Positions 50,570-60,516 of a DNA stretch of 64,000 nucleotides are shown in pieces. The position numbers were made by a program, and so were the translations under genes. Under the pieces are notes generated by a model. It was not told the DNA's origin. It worked only from the letters and a program-made list of their open reading frames with translations, and ran no database searches. This DNA comes from Salegentibacter sp. 24 (lineage in GTDB: Bacteria; Bacteroidota; Bacteroidia; Flavobacteriales; Flavobacteriaceae), in the NCBI RefSeq assembly GCF_004362395.1, contig NZ_SNWE01000005.1:124001-188000 (forward strand). The letters are read 5' to 3'. Every line of letters begins with the position of its first letter. Position 1 is the first letter of the stretch.

Positions 50570-53029
50570 TTAGGAAGATTCAAGATGCTGCATAGCCTGT
50601 TCCATATCAATCCCTTTTTCCAGCACCGGGGAAAACAAATCTCCTTTTTTCTGAATTCGCTGCGGCATATCTTTAATGGTAAAATCCAGGATGTTAAGTC
50701 CGCTTTTTACTTCTTTCCATTCCAGGGGAGCAGAAACTGGAGCGCCAGGTTTGGGACGGGCGCAATAAGCTGAAGCCAAAGTTTGACCTCTTCTGTTTTG
50801 TAAATAATCCAGGTATATTTTATCTTTTCTTTTCTTCTTTGCCCGGTCCATACTGGTTATTGCAGGAACTTTTTCTGCAATATAATAGCACAATAATTTT
50901 GTGAAATCCCGAGCTTCCTCATAAGAATAATTAGCTCCTAAAGGAATATAAATATGCAACCCGCTGGAGCCGGAAGTTTTGCAATAAGATTTAATTTTTG
51001 CCGAGTCCATTACTTCTTTTGCTGCCAGGGCAACTTCGATAACTTCTTCAAAAGTATTTTTATCGGAAGGATCTAAATCTATTACTGTATAATCTGGAAA
51101 ATCGAGCTTTTTAAGCCGAGAATTCCAGGGATTGATTTCTATACAACCTAAATTCGCCATATATAAAAGCGTGGCCTCATTCTGGCATACCAGATATTCG
51201 ATATCTTTTTTTGAAGACTCTGAATAAATATCTGTGGTCTCTACCCAATCGGGTAAATTTCCCTCATTATCCTTTTGATAGAATCCCTGCTTATTAATGC
51301 CATTAGGATGCCTGTGCAAGTTCTGCGGACGATCTTTTAAATGAGGCAACATCATTTCTGAGACCTGGATGTAATAATCTATCAAATCGTATTTTCTAAA
51401 GCCAGAATCGGGCCAGTATACTTTTTCCAGGTTTGTTAAGGGTACATCTTTACCATCAATTTGAAGGCTCTCTCCCGATATCCTTTTAGCACTTGATTTT
51501 TTAGGCTTTTTTTCTTCTGAAACCTTTTTTGCAGTAAACTCATCAGCTGAAATTTCTTCCGGTTCTTTATCTTTCCGTAAAGCTTTAAAAACGGGATGTC
51601 GAAGTTTGCCAGTTTTCGTGATCTCTGAATATTTAACCTCAGCAATCAAATCAGGTCTTATCCAAACCGGTTCCCTGCCTTTTAAATTTATTTTTTCTGA
51701 AAAAGGAGAGGTTTTTCGTTCCCTTCTTTTAAACTTTCTCAGTAATTCCTTTTGTTCTTCATTAGAAAAACCGGTACCGCAGTTTCCTATATATTTTAGA
51801 TCTTCGCCTTTGTAAGCACCCATAATCAAAGAACCAAAAACAGCTCCTTGAGAAGTGGTGTACCCACATATGATTACTTCCCGGCTGTTTTCACCTTTTA
51901 ACTTAAGCCATTTATCGGTCCTGTAACCTGGAGTATAAGTAGCATCGGCTTTTTTAGCAATAATACCTTCCATCCCCATTTCTATTGCTTTGTTATAGAA
52001 CGCGCTACCCATGCCTTCAATATGATCGCAATACTGCACCAACTCCAAGTCCTCTAAAACTTCGGGAATCAAGCTTTTTCGTTCTAAAAGTGGCAAATCC
52101 AACATCGCATGTCCATTAAGATAGAGCATATCAAACACATAATATCGAAGTGATCCTGGGGTATCTTCATTATAATTTTGTAAAGCCTGAAACTGAGGCA
52201 TCCCATCTTTGTTTAAAACCACAATCTCTCCATCCAATACCACATCATTTTCAAGCCTCTTTAAATCGTTGACCAGGTTGGGAAACTTGGAATTAAATGA
52301 AATTCCATTACGGGAATAAATATCTACTTTACCATCCTCTATGTTGGCTAAAGCCCGATATCCATCCCATTTTAATTCGTAAATCCAATCAGGATCATTA
52401 AAAATTTTGTTTCCGGTGGTGGCCAGCATTGGTTTTATAAATTCCGATGGTTTTATTTTTCTGATTTTCCCACCTGCTTTTTCTTTTGTTGTAGTATCAT
52501 CAGGTTTATTTGCAAAAACTTCGGCGTCATAATCTAAATCGGTTGCATAGTCATCTTTCTTCTTTATCAACAACCACTGGTTTTGCTTCTCTCCCCTATT
52601 GGTTTTTACCAGCGCGAATTCACCTTTAATTTTGCTTCCGGTTACTACGATTTTTATGTTTCCATCTTGCCATTGTTTCTCAAGTTTTTCTTTTGTACCT
52701 GAAGCAGCTTTAAATGTCCCTTTATCCCAAATTTGCATTTCCCCGGCCCCATAATTTCCCTTTGGAATTGTACCTTCAAAATGTAAATATTTAACCGGAT
52801 GGTCTTCTGTTTCAATGGCGAGTCTCTTATCTGCAGGATTCATGGAGGGGCCCTTGGGAACAGCCCAACTCTTAAGAACACCATCCATTTCCAGGCGTAA
52901 ATCATAATGCAAGCGGGTCGCCTGGTGCCGCTGAACTACAAAACGACCCCGGTTATCGGTAGAGAAATCGGCACCCGGTTCAGGAGTGTTTTTAAAGTTT
53001 CGTTTTTTCTTGTAATCCTCTAAACCCAT
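50570..53029 (-). CDS. ligD: Multifunctional non-homologous end-joining DNA ligase D
   Basis: An 819-residue three-domain enzyme. The N-terminal phosphoesterase (about 1-160) shows FVVQRHQATRLHYDLRLEMD and KGPSMNP. The ATP-dependent ligase (about 200-490) has the nucleophile YELKWDGYRAL (KxDG) and LDGEIVVLN. The C-terminal archaeo-eukaryotic primase-type polymerase (about 530-819) has TNLEKVYWPDSG and FPDYTVIDLDPSD with the metal-binding DxD. The order PE-ligase-polymerase is that of many Bacteroidota and differs from the Mycobacterium order. It ends double-strand breaks together with Ku, encoded 3 bp upstream. Confidence 0.96.
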   Translation of the reverse strand: MGLEDYKKKRNFKNTPEPGADFSTDNRGRFVVQRHQATRLHYDLRLEMDGVLKSWAVPKGPSMNPADKRLAIETEDHPVKYLHFEGTIPKGNYGAGEMQIWDKGTFKAASGTKEKLEKQWQDGNIKIVVTGSKIKGEFALVKTNRGEKQNQWLLIKKKDDYATDLDYDAEVFANKPDDTTTKEKAGGKIRKIKPSEFIKPMLATTGNKIFNDPDWIYELKWDGYRALANIEDGKVDIYSRNGISFNSKFPNLVNDLKRLENDVVLDGEIVVLNKDGMPQFQALQNYNEDTPGSLRYYVFDMLYLNGHAMLDLPLLERKSLIPEVLEDLELVQYCDHIEGMGSAFYNKAIEMGMEGIIAKKADATYTPGYRTDKWLKLKGENSREVIICGYTTSQGAVFGSLIMGAYKGEDLKYIGNCGTGFSNEEQKELLRKFKRRERKTSPFSEKINLKGREPVWIRPDLIAEVKYSEITKTGKLRHPVFKALRKDKEPEEISADEFTAKKVSEEKKPKKSSAKRISGESLQIDGKDVPLTNLEKVYWPDSGFRKYDLIDYYIQVSEMMLPHLKDRPQNLHRHPNGINKQGFYQKDNEGNLPDWVETTDIYSESSKKDIEYLVCQNEATLLYMANLGCIEINPWNSRLKKLDFPDYTVIDLDPSDKNTFEEVIEVALAAKEVMDSAKIKSYCKTSGSSGLHIYIPLGANYSYEEARDFTKLLCYYIAEKVPAITSMDRAKKKRKDKIYLDYLQNRRGQTLASAYCARPKPGAPVSAPLEWKEVKSGLNILDFTIKDMPQRIQKKGDLFSPVLEKGIDMEQAMQHLESS

Positions 53030-53032
53030 TGC

Positions 53033-53809
53033 CTACGATGCTTTGGACTTTTTCTTTTTGTCAAGACTTGCCTTTAATTTCGCCATAAGGTCTTTTGCCT
53101 GGGTAGGTTCGTCCTTAAACTTTTGGGGCTTAGGTTTCTTGCCCGTACTTTTAGACTCGATAATTTTCATTAACTGATCATTGTATACATCCTTGAATTT
53201 ATCTGGTTCAAATTCCGTAGTGTACTGCTCAATTAGCGAAATTGCCATATCAACTTCTTTTTTAGCCACTTTGGTTGTTGGTAACTTCAGGTCTTTAACT
53301 TCCCTTATTTCATTAGCGAATCTAATCACGTGAAGGACCAGGGCTTTGTCATAAACCCCAACCAGGCTTAGATGTTCCTTTTGTCGCATGACAAAAGTAG
53401 CCACCCCTAGTTTTCCAGTTTTTTTAAGAGCGTCGCGAAGCAAGTTATAGGATTTACTCCCTTCTTTCTGAGGTTCCAAAAAATAAGGTTTTTTATAAAG
53501 AACCTCGGCAACATCATCTTCAGCCACAAACTCCTCAATATCTATCGTTTTACTTTTTTTAAGATTGGCATTTTCGAAATCTTCCTTTTCCAATACGATA
53601 TAATCTTCGTTTTTTTTATAACCTTTCACGATATCTTTCCATTCTACCTCCTTTCCGGTATCTTCATTGACACGTTTATATCGTATACGGGCATTGTCGT
53701 TTCTGTCCAGCATATCAAGGTCGAGTTTTCTGTCCTCAGATGCCGAATATAATTTTACCGGTATTGAAACCAGTCCGAAGCTTATCGAGCCATTCCAGAT
53801 AGACCTCAT
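53033..53809 (-). CDS. ku: Non-homologous end joining protein Ku
   Basis: A 258-residue Ku-core protein that rings DNA ends and recruits LigD. It begins MRSIWNGSISFGLVSIPVKL, the typical start, and KEVEWKDIVKGYKKNEDYIVLEKEDFE follows. The lysine-rich end DLMAKLKASLDKKKKSKAS is the short C-terminal tail common in bacterial Ku. It is 3 bp from ligD and 1 bp from the small DUF7218/Rho_N protein gene, so all three are one unit. Confidence 0.96.
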   Translation of the reverse strand: MRSIWNGSISFGLVSIPVKLYSASEDRKLDLDMLDRNDNARIRYKRVNEDTGKEVEWKDIVKGYKKNEDYIVLEKEDFENANLKKSKTIDIEEFVAEDDVAEVLYKKPYFLEPQKEGSKSYNLLRDALKKTGKLGVATFVMRQKEHLSLVGVYDKALVLHVIRFANEIREVKDLKLPTTKVAKKEVDMAISLIEQYTTEFEPDKFKDVYNDQLMKIIESKSTGKKPKPQKFKDEPTQAKDLMAKLKASLDKKKKSKAS

Positions 53810-53810
53810 T

Positions 53811-54059
53811 CTAGTGATTTCTAAGAGCTTTAATTAACTCGTCCTTGGTCATGTCACTTCTACCTTCAATCCCGACCTCCTGGGCTTTCTTGTAGAGTTC
53901 TTCCTTAGTACGTTCTTCATATTTATCAGCCTTCCCTCCTTTTTCTCCGGAGTCGGAATCGTTTGCTATCCTCGCGGCTTTAGACTTGCTCATCCCTTTT
54001 TCGCGAAGTTCTTCATACTGTTCATCATTCTTAATTGATGGTCCGTGATCTTTAGCCAT
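53811..54059 (-). CDS. Small DUF7218 / Rho-N domain protein
   Basis: An 82-residue charged protein. The first part, GPSIKNDEQYEELREKGMSK and KSKAARIAND, is seen in small stress-associated proteins of Bacteroidota and proteobacteria; the last 40 residues, ELYKKAQEVGIEGRSDMTKD, resemble a Rho N-terminal (SAP-like) helix-turn-helix that binds nucleic acid. Its place ahead of ku and ligD suggests a DNA-damage or stress role, which remains an inference. Confidence 0.8.
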   Translation of the reverse strand: MAKDHGPSIKNDEQYEELREKGMSKSKAARIANDSDSGEKGGKADKYEERTKEELYKKAQEVGIEGRSDMTKDELIKALRNH

Positions 54060-54267
54060 AATATGAGATTTTGATTAATATAAAATTTCCAATTAAAATT
54101 AAAGGAATTATAACGGAAGCTTAGTTGTAGCTATGTTAAAATTAGATTGTCCGTTCCATATCAAAACTTTAAGGAATAAACAACAAAGCTTTACCACTCA
54201 TTTAACTTGTTTTAAAGCACTTAGCTTATACTTTTATCAAACAATTTTAACCATTAAGTATTTAATT

Positions 54268-54750
54268 ATGAAAAAATTAGAAGATTTATTCGAACACCAG
54301 TTAAAGGATCTTTACAGCGCCGAAAGTCAACTTATAAAAGCTTTACCAAAGATGGCTAAGGCTGCCAATGACAGCAAATTAAAAAAAGCATTTGAGGACC
54401 ATTTAGAAGAAACCAAGGAACAAAAAAAACGCCTGGAAGATATTAGTAAAGATCTAGGTTTTAAACCAACCGGCGAAGAATGCAAAGCGATGAAAGGCCT
54501 TATTGAAGAAGCCGAAGCTTTCCTAAAAGAAGATGCTGATGACAAGGTAAGGGATGCAGGAATTATTGCAGACGCACAGCGTGTTGAACATTACGAAATC
54601 TCTGCTTATGGCACTTTAGTACGATATGCCAAAGAACTGGGACATAAAGATGTAGCGACCAAGTTACAAAAAACACTGGACGAAGAATACACAGCCGACC
54701 AGGACCTCAATAAACTCGCTGAAAAACGAGTAAATAAAAAAGCCAAATAA
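54268..54750 (+). CDS. DUF892 (YciE/YciF family) ferritin-like protein
   Basis: A 160-residue four-helix bundle. It begins MKKLEDLFEHQLKDLYSAES, has KMAKAANDSKLKKAFEDHLE and later AQRVEHYEISAYGTL, where glutamates and histidines could bind a di-iron centre as in ferritins. Homologues are induced by osmotic or general stress. A longer upstream reading frame of 45 residues lacks family similarity, so ATG 54268 is chosen. It diverges from the ku/ligD unit. Confidence 0.88.
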   Translation: MKKLEDLFEHQLKDLYSAESQLIKALPKMAKAANDSKLKKAFEDHLEETKEQKKRLEDISKDLGFKPTGEECKAMKGLIEEAEAFLKEDADDKVRDAGIIADAQRVEHYEISAYGTLVRYAKELGHKDVATKLQKTLDEEYTADQDLNKLAEKRVNKKAK

Positions 54751-54756
54751 AATTTA

Positions 54757-54797
54757 TAAAAAAAGCCCGGTTTACAAGAGATTGCCGGGCTTTTTAA
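54757..54797. terminator. Bidirectional terminator between the YciF-like gene and hppA
   Basis: AAAAGCCCGG (54761-54770) and CCGGGCTTTT (54785-54794) form a perfect 10 bp stem with A and T runs on either side, serving both convergent genes. Confidence 0.88.
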
Positions 54798-54814
54798 TTT
54801 AAACTGAAAATTTA

Positions 54815-57256
54815 TCAGGCTTTATCTTTTAAGTTCTGCACCTGATTTTCTACTTCAGCCTTTGTGCCGGTAAAGGTTTTTTGCTGAATTTTCGTTTCAC
54901 CATTTGTTGTATTAGTAGTAATTATCTTTACTCTTGCAATGGTTTTATTCCCCCGTGAAGTCATATTCACCTGAATTTCTTCTGAAAGATCTACAGTGGC
55001 CACCTCAGCATTTATGTGTTGTTCTAATTCAGTGGAAGCTTCATCGTTTGGGACGCTGGTGTCGGTATGGCCTCCTAAAATTGGCGCTATTACCAGGCCA
55101 ATTAAACAGGTTAGTTTAATTAATATATTCATCGAAGGCCCTGAGGTATCTTTAAATGGATCTCCTACCGTATCTCCGGTTACAGCCGCCTTATGAGCCT
55201 CTGAACCTTTATAGGTCATTTCCCCGTTAATCATTACCCCGGCTTCAAAAGACTTTTTAGCATTGTCCCAGGCACCGCCAGCATTATTCTGAAAGATTGC
55301 CCAAAGTACACCGCTTACCGTAACACCGGCCATATATCCCCCAAGCATTTCAGCAATTAAAACATTTTCATAACCAAAAAGCATTGGAAGAAGTGTGATA
55401 GCAATAGGAAAACCAATAGTCAAAACCCCGGGAAGCAACATTTCTTTTAAGGCTGCTTCGGTGGAAATTGCAACGCATTTATCATATTCCGGTTTTGCGG
55501 TTCCTTCCATAATGCCGGGAATACTTCTAAATTGCCGTCTTACTTCCTCAACCATTTTCATCGCTGCCTTTCCTACAGATTTCATAGCCAAAGCTGAAAA
55601 GACCACAGGGACCATGCCACCGATAAAGAGCATTGCCAGAACTGGAGCTTTAAAAATATTAATACCATCAATTCCGGTAAAAGTCACATAAGCTGCAAAA
55701 AGGGCAAGAGAGGTAAGGGCTGCAGAGGCGATTGCAAAACCTTTTCCGGTAGCTGCAGTAGTATTTCCAACGGAATCAAGTATATCTGTACGTTCCCTAA
55801 CCTCAGCCGGAAGTTCACTCATTTCTGCGATTCCACCGGCATTATCGGCAATCGGTCCAAAAGCATCAATTGCCAACTGCATGGCAGTAGTAGCCATCAT
55901 CGCTGAAGCTGCTAAAGCAACCCCATAGAATCCAGCAAAAGCATAAGAAGCCCAAATTGCCAGGGCAAATAATAAAACCGAAAGAAAGGTAGAAATCATC
56001 CCAGTAGCAAGACCGGCTATAATATTTGTACCAGCACCTGTACTGGAGTTCTGAACAATGGAAAGTACCGGTTTTTTCCCAAGCCCTGTATAATATTCGG
56101 TTACGGCAGAAATTACGCCTCCAACCACGATTCCAACCAAACAGGCATAAAACACTCTGATTGATGCGATATCTACAAACTCAAAACCTTCAGCTCCACC
56201 TATAAAAAAACCCATAGTTAGAGTTTCCTTGGGCAGCATCCAGATAACCAGAAAATAACTAGCTACGGCAACCAGTGCAATGGCTGTCCAGTTACCTATA
56301 TTTAATGCTTTTTGAACTTCGGCCTCTTTAGCCGAGTTACTACTTATCTTAACTAATAGTGTACCGATTATGGAAATGATAATCCCAGCACCGGCAATAG
56401 CCATAGGCAATAAAATAGGGCCAATTCCTCCAAACCCGGAATCAACGATATTTCCACCCATATCTTCAATAATATAATTTCCTAAAACCATAGCTGCAAG
56501 GACGGTGGCAACATAACTTCCGAAGAGATCGGCTCCCATTCCGGCCACATCCCCTACATTGTCCCCCACATTATCGGCGATGGTCGCTGGATTACGCGGA
56601 TCATCTTCTGGAATCCCAGCTTCTACTTTTCCCACTAAATCAGCGCCCACATCGGCGGCTTTGGTATAAATCCCTCCTCCTACACGAGCGAAAAGGGCAA
56701 TCGATTCTGCACCTAATGAAAATCCGGCAAGGGTTTCCAGAACTACGGTCATTTGTGCGGTATTAGTCCACTGCCCGCCCATAAAGTAATGATAGAATAG
56801 GATAAAAAAAGCGGTTAATCCGAGCACAGCTAATCCGGCCACACCAAGCCCCATAACGGTCCCACCACCAAAGGAAACTTTTAATGCCTGTGGCAAACTA
56901 GTTCTTGCCGCCTGGGTGGTACGCACATTGGTTTGGGTAGCGATCTTCATTCCCATATTTCCTGCTAATGCAGAGAAAAAGGCTCCAAAAATAAAGGCAA
57001 CGATAATAAGATAGTGGGTGGTCGGTACCACGTAGGCAATAGCTGCAAGGGCTATACTGGCTCCAACCACAAAAAAGCTAAGTAATTTATATTCTGCATT
57101 TAAAAAGGCGAGAGCCCCTTCATAAATGTGCGACGCAATATCTTTCATCTTACCGTCTCCGGCGTCCTGTTTCATGACCCAGGATCTTTTAAGCCACATA
57201 TAAATAAGCCCTATAATAGCCAATATTGCAGGCATATAAATCATCATTTCTTCCAT
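54815..57256 (-). CDS. hppA: Membrane-bound ion-translocating pyrophosphatase (K+-dependent)
   Basis: An 813-residue integral membrane enzyme with about 16 helices that couples pyrophosphate hydrolysis to Na+ or H+ export. [12 protein letters not shown] and [19 protein letters not shown] near residue 225 are the catalytic loop. [13 protein letters not shown] has alanine where K+-independent enzymes have lysine, so it is the K+-stimulated type, many of which pump Na+. About 80 residues follow the last helix ([12 protein letters not shown]), a soluble tail rich in Thr and Lys that is longer than in the classical enzymes. The soluble pyrophosphatase gene is next. Confidence 0.95.
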   Translation of the reverse strand: MEEMMIYMPAILAIIGLIYMWLKRSWVMKQDAGDGKMKDIASHIYEGALAFLNAEYKLLSFFVVGASIALAAIAYVVPTTHYLIIVAFIFGAFFSALAGNMGMKIATQTNVRTTQAARTSLPQALKVSFGGGTVMGLGVAGLAVLGLTAFFILFYHYFMGGQWTNTAQMTVVLETLAGFSLGAESIALFARVGGGIYTKAADVGADLVGKVEAGIPEDDPRNPATIADNVGDNVGDVAGMGADLFGSYVATVLAAMVLGNYIIEDMGGNIVDSGFGGIGPILLPMAIAGAGIIISIIGTLLVKISSNSAKEAEVQKALNIGNWTAIALVAVASYFLVIWMLPKETLTMGFFIGGAEGFEFVDIASIRVFYACLVGIVVGGVISAVTEYYTGLGKKPVLSIVQNSSTGAGTNIIAGLATGMISTFLSVLLFALAIWASYAFAGFYGVALAASAMMATTAMQLAIDAFGPIADNAGGIAEMSELPAEVRERTDILDSVGNTTAATGKGFAIASAALTSLALFAAYVTFTGIDGINIFKAPVLAMLFIGGMVPVVFSALAMKSVGKAAMKMVEEVRRQFRSIPGIMEGTAKPEYDKCVAISTEAALKEMLLPGVLTIGFPIAITLLPMLFGYENVLIAEMLGGYMAGVTVSGVLWAIFQNNAGGAWDNAKKSFEAGVMINGEMTYKGSEAHKAAVTGDTVGDPFKDTSGPSMNILIKLTCLIGLVIAPILGGHTDTSVPNDEASTELEQHINAEVATVDLSEEIQVNMTSRGNKTIARVKIITTNTTNGETKIQQKTFTGTKAEVENQVQNLKDKA

Positions 57257-57308
57257 ATTACTTGTTAAGTTTTAGTTAATATGGCTAATGTAGTGAAATC
57301 AATGATAA

Positions 57309-57344
57309 TTAAAAAAGCAATAACTTTTTAAGGTTATTGCTCTT
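57309..57344 (-). terminator. Terminator after the soluble pyrophosphatase gene
   Basis: AGCAATAAC and GTTATTGCT form a 9 bp stem on the minus strand (57316-57341), followed by TTTTTT. It separates ppa from hppA, so the two are expressed independently. Confidence 0.8.
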
Positions 57345-57370
57345 AATTTATCAAAAATACGTAGATAAAA

Positions 57371-57889
57371 TTATGGTTGTATCCCAAAGCGATCCTTATC
57401 GCCATCATAATTATCAAAGCGTTCTATACAATCTTTGATAATTTTACGGGCTTCCTTAGCATCACCCCAACCACCAACGTCTACTTTTTTCTTTTCCAAA
57501 TCTTTATAAACCTTAAAGAAATGTTCAATTTCTTTAATCATATGGCCATTTAATTCCTTTAGATCATTTAACCTATTCCAGATAGGATCAGAAACAGGCA
57601 CACAAATAATTTTCTCATCGGGACCCTTTTCATCGGCCATGTGAAAGACTCCAATTGGCTTCACTTCCATTACCACCCCAGGAAAAGTTGGTTCGCTCAC
57701 CAATACTAAAACATCGAGCGGATCACTGTCCAAGGCGAGCGTATTTGGAATAAAGCCGTAATCAGCTGGATACATCATTGAAGAAAAGATCATCCTGTCG
57801 TAACGGACCTTCTTCAATTCAAAATCATATTCATATTTGTTTCTACTCCCTTTTGGGATCTCTATTAATACATCAAAACTTTCTGACAT
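57371..57889 (-). CDS. ppa: Inorganic pyrophosphatase (family I)
   Basis: A 172-residue soluble pyrophosphatase. It starts MSESFDVLIEIPKGSRNKYE and carries YPADYGFIPNTLALDSDPLDVLVL, with the acidic cluster DSDPLD that binds Mg ions and the signature of family I. A frame of 11 residues upstream is open, but ATG 57889 is the natural start. It duplicates in solution the function of the membrane enzyme encoded just downstream; the two may serve different conditions. Confidence 0.95.
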   Translation of the reverse strand: MSESFDVLIEIPKGSRNKYEYDFELKKVRYDRMIFSSMMYPADYGFIPNTLALDSDPLDVLVLVSEPTFPGVVMEVKPIGVFHMADEKGPDEKIICVPVSDPIWNRLNDLKELNGHMIKEIEHFFKVYKDLEKKKVDVGGWGDAKEARKIIKDCIERFDNYDGDKDRFGIQP

Positions 57890-57953
57890 TCTTCTTTTTT
57901 TTTCACATTTTAAGGGCGACAAATATAGTGAAAATCAAGATTAAATAGGCTCA

Positions 57954-60452
57954 TTAAAAGTGAAAACCAAAGGAAGCAGTTATTGCGAAAGTTCTGGCGT
58001 TTGGAATATGCAGGTAATTACCTCTAAAATGCGCCGTTATACTCAGAAATTTAAGGATGTTTCCTACACCCACACTATATTCATAGTAAGGCTCCCTGTC
58101 TGGAGCCCGTAGTAAAATTCCTGACGCATTCATTATTTTATTTTTTTCAGAAATTCCCCCCCACACCGTTCTAAAACCTACTAACTCTCTTAAATTTAAT
58201 TCACGCAGAAGTGGAATCCTGGCAAATAATCTTCCGTTGAAATTATGGTTAAAATGCGCTGAAATATAAGTATCGGTTACAAATTCATAGAAATTAAGCA
58301 CAGGAAAGGAATTTTTCATAGCAAAGAAAGTTTGGTTTCCAGGCACAACATTTAAAAGTCCTAAAGGAACCTGACCAAAGGTTTTTCCCATCTCCAAACT
58401 GGCATTGGCCCTACCGAAACCTCCAATTTGTAATGGCTGGTTATAAAAAAACTGCAATTTTTTATAATTAAAATCACTGTTTAAAATATTTTTAAGACCT
58501 AAAGTATAATTTAAAAAGAAAGTCGGAAATTCATCCTCGTTCACAATATTTCGTTCTACCCCGAAGCCTGAGATCTCTCTCCCTGGTGTAAATGTAAAAA
58601 TGCTGGAAATTTCGGTTTGTTTTATTTCTGAAGCAGTTTCAGTTTGAGATTCATCGGTATAATAATCTAAACTAAATGTGGGGGAGGCAGAACTTAGTTC
58701 GCGGTAAGAAGCGCCAATGCGAACATTAAAATTATACCATGGGTTAACTTCAACATTAAAAGTATTTAAATCAATATGACTCAATTTGTTATTATCACCA
58801 ACGCTTACCAACCCAGAGGAGGCCAAACTACGACCCAAAACATCAGTAGTATTCGTGGTTAAACTAGCACCGAGCTGATCAATATCGCGCCTTTTTCCAC
58901 CAGAAATTATTAAACGGGACCGAGCATCTAATAACCATTTTCCCGAAATACCATATTTAAATTTATGATCCTTAAATCCATAAGCTAAATAGCCCTCAAT
59001 TCGCCAGGGATCGTGCTGCCCAAAATAGGTTCTACCGCCCACACGGGCTCTAAAACCTTCTACCTGATTATAATCAAATATTGTATAAACCGGACCAAAA
59101 TCCCAGCCATCAAATTCTACATATCCAGATTCGGCGATAGTGGCGATATCATATACTCTTCGAAAAGCTGGTACTCTTGTTAGACTATCTAACATGACAT
59201 AAATATCTTCCTCGCTCTTATTTAGCCTTTCCAGCCGATTTTCTTCCCAAAAAACCTTGTCCCGTTTATAAACCTCTGCGTTAAATCTATAAGCTCTTTT
59301 ATCATAAAATCCATCAGGTTTTTCCTTATTGAATTTGTACTGATCAAAAACCTGGGTGCGCTTGGCATAAATTCCTTTTGCGTTTTCATCCTTAGTAAGG
59401 GAAAAATTTGCCTGGAAATAATCTTTGGAAATCAAAAAAATAGAATCGTTAAGGACATCGAATTCCTGTTCAATATACAGTTCATTTACCCAGTTAATAT
59501 TAGCATCACGGGAAGCTTTCAAGTTAATTTTTTTTATGGCCCAGGTGGTGTCGTTCACCCAAAAATCACCCTTAAAAGTGAGTTCATTTTCACGTCTTGG
59601 ATAATAAATTATATTATAACTCCATTTATTATCTATATAAGCGCTATCACTCAAAACGTAATTATAATTATCAACACCTGTGGTAGAGAGCGGACTCACG
59701 AAACTTTTGTCAAAAACCTTGATATAGTTGTCATAGACGTTGTATCGATCATAAACGTCTTTTATGGCCGCTATTAAATTTTGGTTCTGTTCAAAGCCGG
59801 AATTCTTATTACCCAGAAGGTCTACGCGCTTTTCCCCATCAACATTATCTCCATAAACCATGGAAACGGATTCGTTAATAAATACCGGCAAGTAACTTTT
59901 TCCTGAAATTCTATTGGTATCCGCATAATCGAAGATAAATTCCATCCCGTTAAAAACGGGGTTTTTCACCACGGAGCTATCTATTCCATCCAAATCAAAT
60001 TCTAACTTTTCATATATTTTATACTGATATTGTCTAAAGGCAGAAATACCATTATTTCGTTTGTTTTTCCAAATTTTCCTTAGAATCGCTAAGGCCGGAT
60101 TATTCCTTTTAGAAGTTTTACCCCGAACTATCCTTACGGCGTCCAAGGCAGAAGTTTCTTCCCGCAATTCAATTTCCAGGGATAGATTATTTTTTTTTGG
60201 AAGCGGAATAATTTCGGTTTTGTAACCGATAAAAGAAATTTTGAGTTCCTTATAATCCTTTTCACTTTCCAAATAAAAATCCCCGTTTTCACTAGAAGTT
60301 GTCCCTTCCTGGGAATTATTAAAAATGACAGTCACAAAAGGTAGTACCTGACCATTTTGGTCTTTTACTATACCGCTCACTTTGGTTTGTGATATTCCAA
60401 TAACACTAACCATCAGAAAAAAAACCGTGAATAAAGTTGATTTATTAATCAT
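57954..60452 (-). CDS. DUF5686 outer-membrane protein with carboxypeptidase-like regulatory domain
   Basis: An 832-residue exported protein with signal peptide MINKSTLFTVFFLMVSVIGISQ. Residues about 22-100 form a carboxypeptidase D regulatory-like domain (VSGIVKDQNGQVLPFVTVIF, TTSSENGDFYL), the entry domain common in TonB-linked proteins of this phylum. The rest is DUF5686, with the ALAILRKIWKNKRNN start and a C-terminal beta-barrel that ends FAITASFGFHF. No TonB plug or SusC signature is present. Probably an outer-membrane protein of unknown function. Confidence 0.86.
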   Translation of the reverse strand: MINKSTLFTVFFLMVSVIGISQTKVSGIVKDQNGQVLPFVTVIFNNSQEGTTSSENGDFYLESEKDYKELKISFIGYKTEIIPLPKKNNLSLEIELREETSALDAVRIVRGKTSKRNNPALAILRKIWKNKRNNGISAFRQYQYKIYEKLEFDLDGIDSSVVKNPVFNGMEFIFDYADTNRISGKSYLPVFINESVSMVYGDNVDGEKRVDLLGNKNSGFEQNQNLIAAIKDVYDRYNVYDNYIKVFDKSFVSPLSTTGVDNYNYVLSDSAYIDNKWSYNIIYYPRRENELTFKGDFWVNDTTWAIKKINLKASRDANINWVNELYIEQEFDVLNDSIFLISKDYFQANFSLTKDENAKGIYAKRTQVFDQYKFNKEKPDGFYDKRAYRFNAEVYKRDKVFWEENRLERLNKSEEDIYVMLDSLTRVPAFRRVYDIATIAESGYVEFDGWDFGPVYTIFDYNQVEGFRARVGGRTYFGQHDPWRIEGYLAYGFKDHKFKYGISGKWLLDARSRLIISGGKRRDIDQLGASLTTNTTDVLGRSLASSGLVSVGDNNKLSHIDLNTFNVEVNPWYNFNVRIGASYRELSSASPTFSLDYYTDESQTETASEIKQTEISSIFTFTPGREISGFGVERNIVNEDEFPTFFLNYTLGLKNILNSDFNYKKLQFFYNQPLQIGGFGRANASLEMGKTFGQVPLGLLNVVPGNQTFFAMKNSFPVLNFYEFVTDTYISAHFNHNFNGRLFARIPLLRELNLRELVGFRTVWGGISEKNKIMNASGILLRAPDREPYYEYSVGVGNILKFLSITAHFRGNYLHIPNARTFAITASFGFHF

Positions 60453-60458
60453 AGACCA

Positions 60459-60497
60459 AAAAAAAACTTCACCGAAAAAGCATCCGATGAAGTTTCA
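60459..60497 (-). terminator. Terminator after pdhB
   Basis: AAACTTCATCG (60485-60495) and CGGTGAAGTTT (60464-60474) form an 11 bp stem with one G-U pair, followed on the minus strand by a run of Ts. It lies between pdhB and the DUF5686 gene. Confidence 0.82.
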
Positions 60498-60516
60498 AAT
60501 TTATAAAGGTTTTCCT

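Noticed and set aside
54133-54267. Upstream extension of the YciF-like gene
   Set aside because: The 45 residues have no similarity to the family and cross the likely promoter region.
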